A stretch of DNA of 64,000 bases from positions 3,224,001-3,288,000 of the forward strand of contig JAJTUQ010000002.1 of assembly GCA_021399445.1 (NCBI GenBank), read 5' to 3'. Below, in pieces: positions 61,811-64,000 of this stretch (positions are counted from its first letter, which is position 1; each line of letters starts with the position of its first letter). Both the position numbers and the translations under genes were made by a program. This DNA comes from Xylogone sp. PMI_703 (Eukaryota > Ascomycota > Leotiomycetes). The notes beneath the pieces are model-generated. The model was not told the origin of the DNA and made no database searches. It saw only the letters and a list, made by a program, of their open reading frames with translations.

Positions 61811-64000
61811 TTGGTAAATTCGCAATATATGTCGAGGAAGCAGAGACCAGCAACAACGACTCAGGTCAGGTAGGTTCGATGGGTTGATTTCACCTCAGCT
61901 GACCTGCCAATTTTCCCTTTATCCGCAGCGTTATCACCGTCACGTCTCTCCACATCATTGGTCTCCTGATTGAGATGTTGCCGTCTCTACTGCGCCGGTA
62001 GGAGATGTAGTTTGCCAGAGCATTCATCATGTACTTGTACAGGAAAGCAACGGCATCAGCAATTCAGCCAGATGCCATGAGGTCGTCACGTGCCATTTGT
62101 GTCAATCGAAGTACTTGTGGTACCGAGTAAAGTGCAATAATCCACAGCGCGCGAGATGTTTTCACTGTCCTCAAGCGGGAATATTTCCGCGTCATCATGA
62201 TCGATTTCCCAATGGTCATCTTCAGGATAAATTATACCTACACAGTAGACGTATTTGTCTTCTGGCTTTCAATAGGCAGGCTTTGGAATCACCGCGGTCC
62301 ACGATGCCCTCTGCTTGACCCATTCCCGCTTGAAAATGCCACAGGGTCTGGTTGTGGTTGGCGTTAGCTTGGCCCTTCTCTGGAGCTTCCATAAGTTCCC
62401 CCCCGTAGTTTCACCTACGGTACCACCGTACCCACGACCCCACTGCGAAGATCATCCGCTGGCCATTCCAGCTGCTACTGTTCTCCGTAATTTGGAGGAA
62501 GTACGGCGGCCCATAGCCAAGCGGATGTTAGAAGTGGCAAGTGGTGTGTGCAGACCACCGAAGGCTGGACAGCAGCCACTCGAGCCATAAGCAGACTGGT
62601 GCGCAACAATCCGCGAGCCGAGCCACCGGGGACATCAGCAAATCCTTGGTTGCTTTGATCGCAGGTAAGGCTGACCTTATTTTGCAGTTCGCGGTGAGTC
62701 TAATTCGTCCCCAGGGCCGTCGTGGCAGCCTTGCCTCTCCGTGGGGTATCCATTGAGGCTTGACCGTTTGTTGTGGCCGTTCACTGCTCGGCACACCACC
62801 GCAATCCACGTCGGAGTGCTATGCTTCAGGACTGGTTACTTATCAGTATCAGACTGTGGCTAATTACAGGTAGCCTATGGAGTATGCTTTCTTTTTCCCT
62901 TGGATCTCTAATCACTGACTCGACGAGGACTTCCAACATCTCGTACCGCACAGTCGTTCAGCTCTGTCAAAAATAGATTCCTAAACATACTGTCGTGAGT
63001 CGAATAGTTCAAGATCATCCCCGACTTTTTGATGCCATCAAGGAGACGTTGCATAGGATATCTCCGCGGTCTGGAACTGTTGGAATAGCAAGGTTCCGTT
63101 ATTCTTATGATGGCTTGGAGGGTTTCATCAGATCCCTCAGGCATCTTACTCTCGCATCCCATCGTGGCCATGTGGTCTAAAGAACTGCCGGTCCAATGAT
63201 TACGCACGTGCTGGAATGGGAAAGTTAGTCCATTAATCACGGGGATGACGCCTTAATTCCGTCGTATTGTAGGGCGTGGTGGCAGGCTGTTTGACGAAGT
63301 GGGCGAAGCTTTCACGACGCAAGCCACTTAATATTATGCTTAGACGGGAAAATCCAGGCACAGTACAGTACAGCAAGGTGTCGTAATTAACTACTCGTAT
63401 CGCCTAAAGCAAAAATCCTCCGAGAGCGGATGCGGAAGGGATAGCCTTCATGCACTTTTCAGGGGTCTTAAGTTTGACAGGTGAATAGGGCTGTGCCGTT
63501 GGTGCAAAACTCCGCGTATCAAAATCGAGATGCTGGGGCCGGGCTGAGGTGACTGGAGCAAGGCTAGAGCTCCTGTTCGGAGCTGAAAACCTCGTACTGT
63601 ACTACGGTAATAAGTTTAACTGCATGATGATGTGCAGTGACGAATATGGTAGCGGCACGCGAGATCGTTGGACCCCTAAAATCCACATCTGCATCTGGGG
63701 ACCGCCGGTAAGGCCGTATGTTTGTACCGGCATCTCCTCAGCCCTGGCCCCAATCTGAGTACGTTCGATGCCTGGTGGGAGACGTTCCATTGCATCAACA
63801 GAGTCATGAACCACGGAGTCAGGCGGTGTATTTTGCAATGGCTCCGCTTACACGAAGTTCAAAGCACAAACAAACGAATTTGGTAGAATTTGATGAAAAT
63901 GTCAGTTTAAACTTTAGAGACTACGAATTGATTGGTCTAAATACGGAATGCTCTAAGCACTCGACAATCTTAACCTTCAAAGGAATCCCTGCTGAGCCAA

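Larger units (their letters stand above)
59246..64000. other. Gene-poor region, second part
   Basis: Almost 5 kb without a supported gene. It holds the (AG)10 microsatellite at 59546-59566, TTCTGC-type hexamer runs at 60457-60474 and 61783-61810, a TACTCCGTA word at 60009-60017, and GTACAGTAC words at 63363-63371 and 63594-63602. Several ORFs of 70-152 codons exist but are Cys/Trp/Arg-rich and overlap on both strands, as chance ORFs in GC-richer DNA do. The region may be the upstream control region or long 5' leader of a gene beyond the window edge. Confidence 0.45.

Overview
The window is nuclear DNA of a filamentous ascomycete (Pezizomycotina). The evidence is short GT-AG introns (mostly 46-100 nt, many with CTAAC-like branch sites), compact gene spacing, UTR-sized gaps, and proteins whose nearest relatives in memory are Pezizomycotina orthologues (Coy1/CASP, Vps3, DUF4045-gelsolin, LCHN/Anr2, Cps1/Dip2, Ssh4). 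The class is not settled. Repeated TACTCCGTA words in the right-hand gap recall Eurotiomycete intergenic DNA, but this is weak evidence. No CRISPR array, rRNA, tRNA, transposase or secondary-metabolite cluster was recognised.

Layout. 1-1238: no confident gene, a few short coding-like stretches. 1239-17069 holds three divergent pairs: COY1/VPS3, PSD1/HERP-like UBL protein, and PAP1/carnosine N-methyltransferase. Neighbouring pairs converge. 17152-26096 is a run of minus-strand genes: SDR oxidoreductase, FMN-binding flavin-reductase-like protein, DRS1 DEAD-box helicase and a GNAT acetyltransferase. 26797-35469 is plus strand: ARL2, a 1476-aa DUF4045/gelsolin protein and SEC63. 35706-37621 (minus) is LCHN/Anr2. 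38858-47204 (plus) is the 1803-aa Dip2/Cps1 adenylate-forming protein and the low-affinity cAMP phosphodiesterase PDE1. 47942-51517 (minus) is SSH4 and UCH2. 51765-56999 (plus) is the proteasome chaperone POC4 and transportin KAP104. 57000-64000 is a gene-poor 7 kb tail with simple repeats, recurrent palindromic words and one possible small membrane protein.

These are housekeeping genes: Golgi, endosome and ER traffic (Coy1, Vps3, Ssh4, Sec63, Arl2), lipid synthesis (Psd1), RNA processing and ribosome assembly (Pap1, Drs1), the ubiquitin-proteasome system (HERP-like, Ssh4, Uch2, Poc4), nuclear import (Kap104) and cAMP signalling (Pde1). Coordinates are full coding spans; exons were reconstructed by hand from reading frame, splice consensus and family conservation. 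I did not find a convincing undescribed multi-gene system. The best leads are a UCH2/POC4 shared promoter, micro-exons of 14-23 nt in three genes, and the motif-dense right-hand gap.
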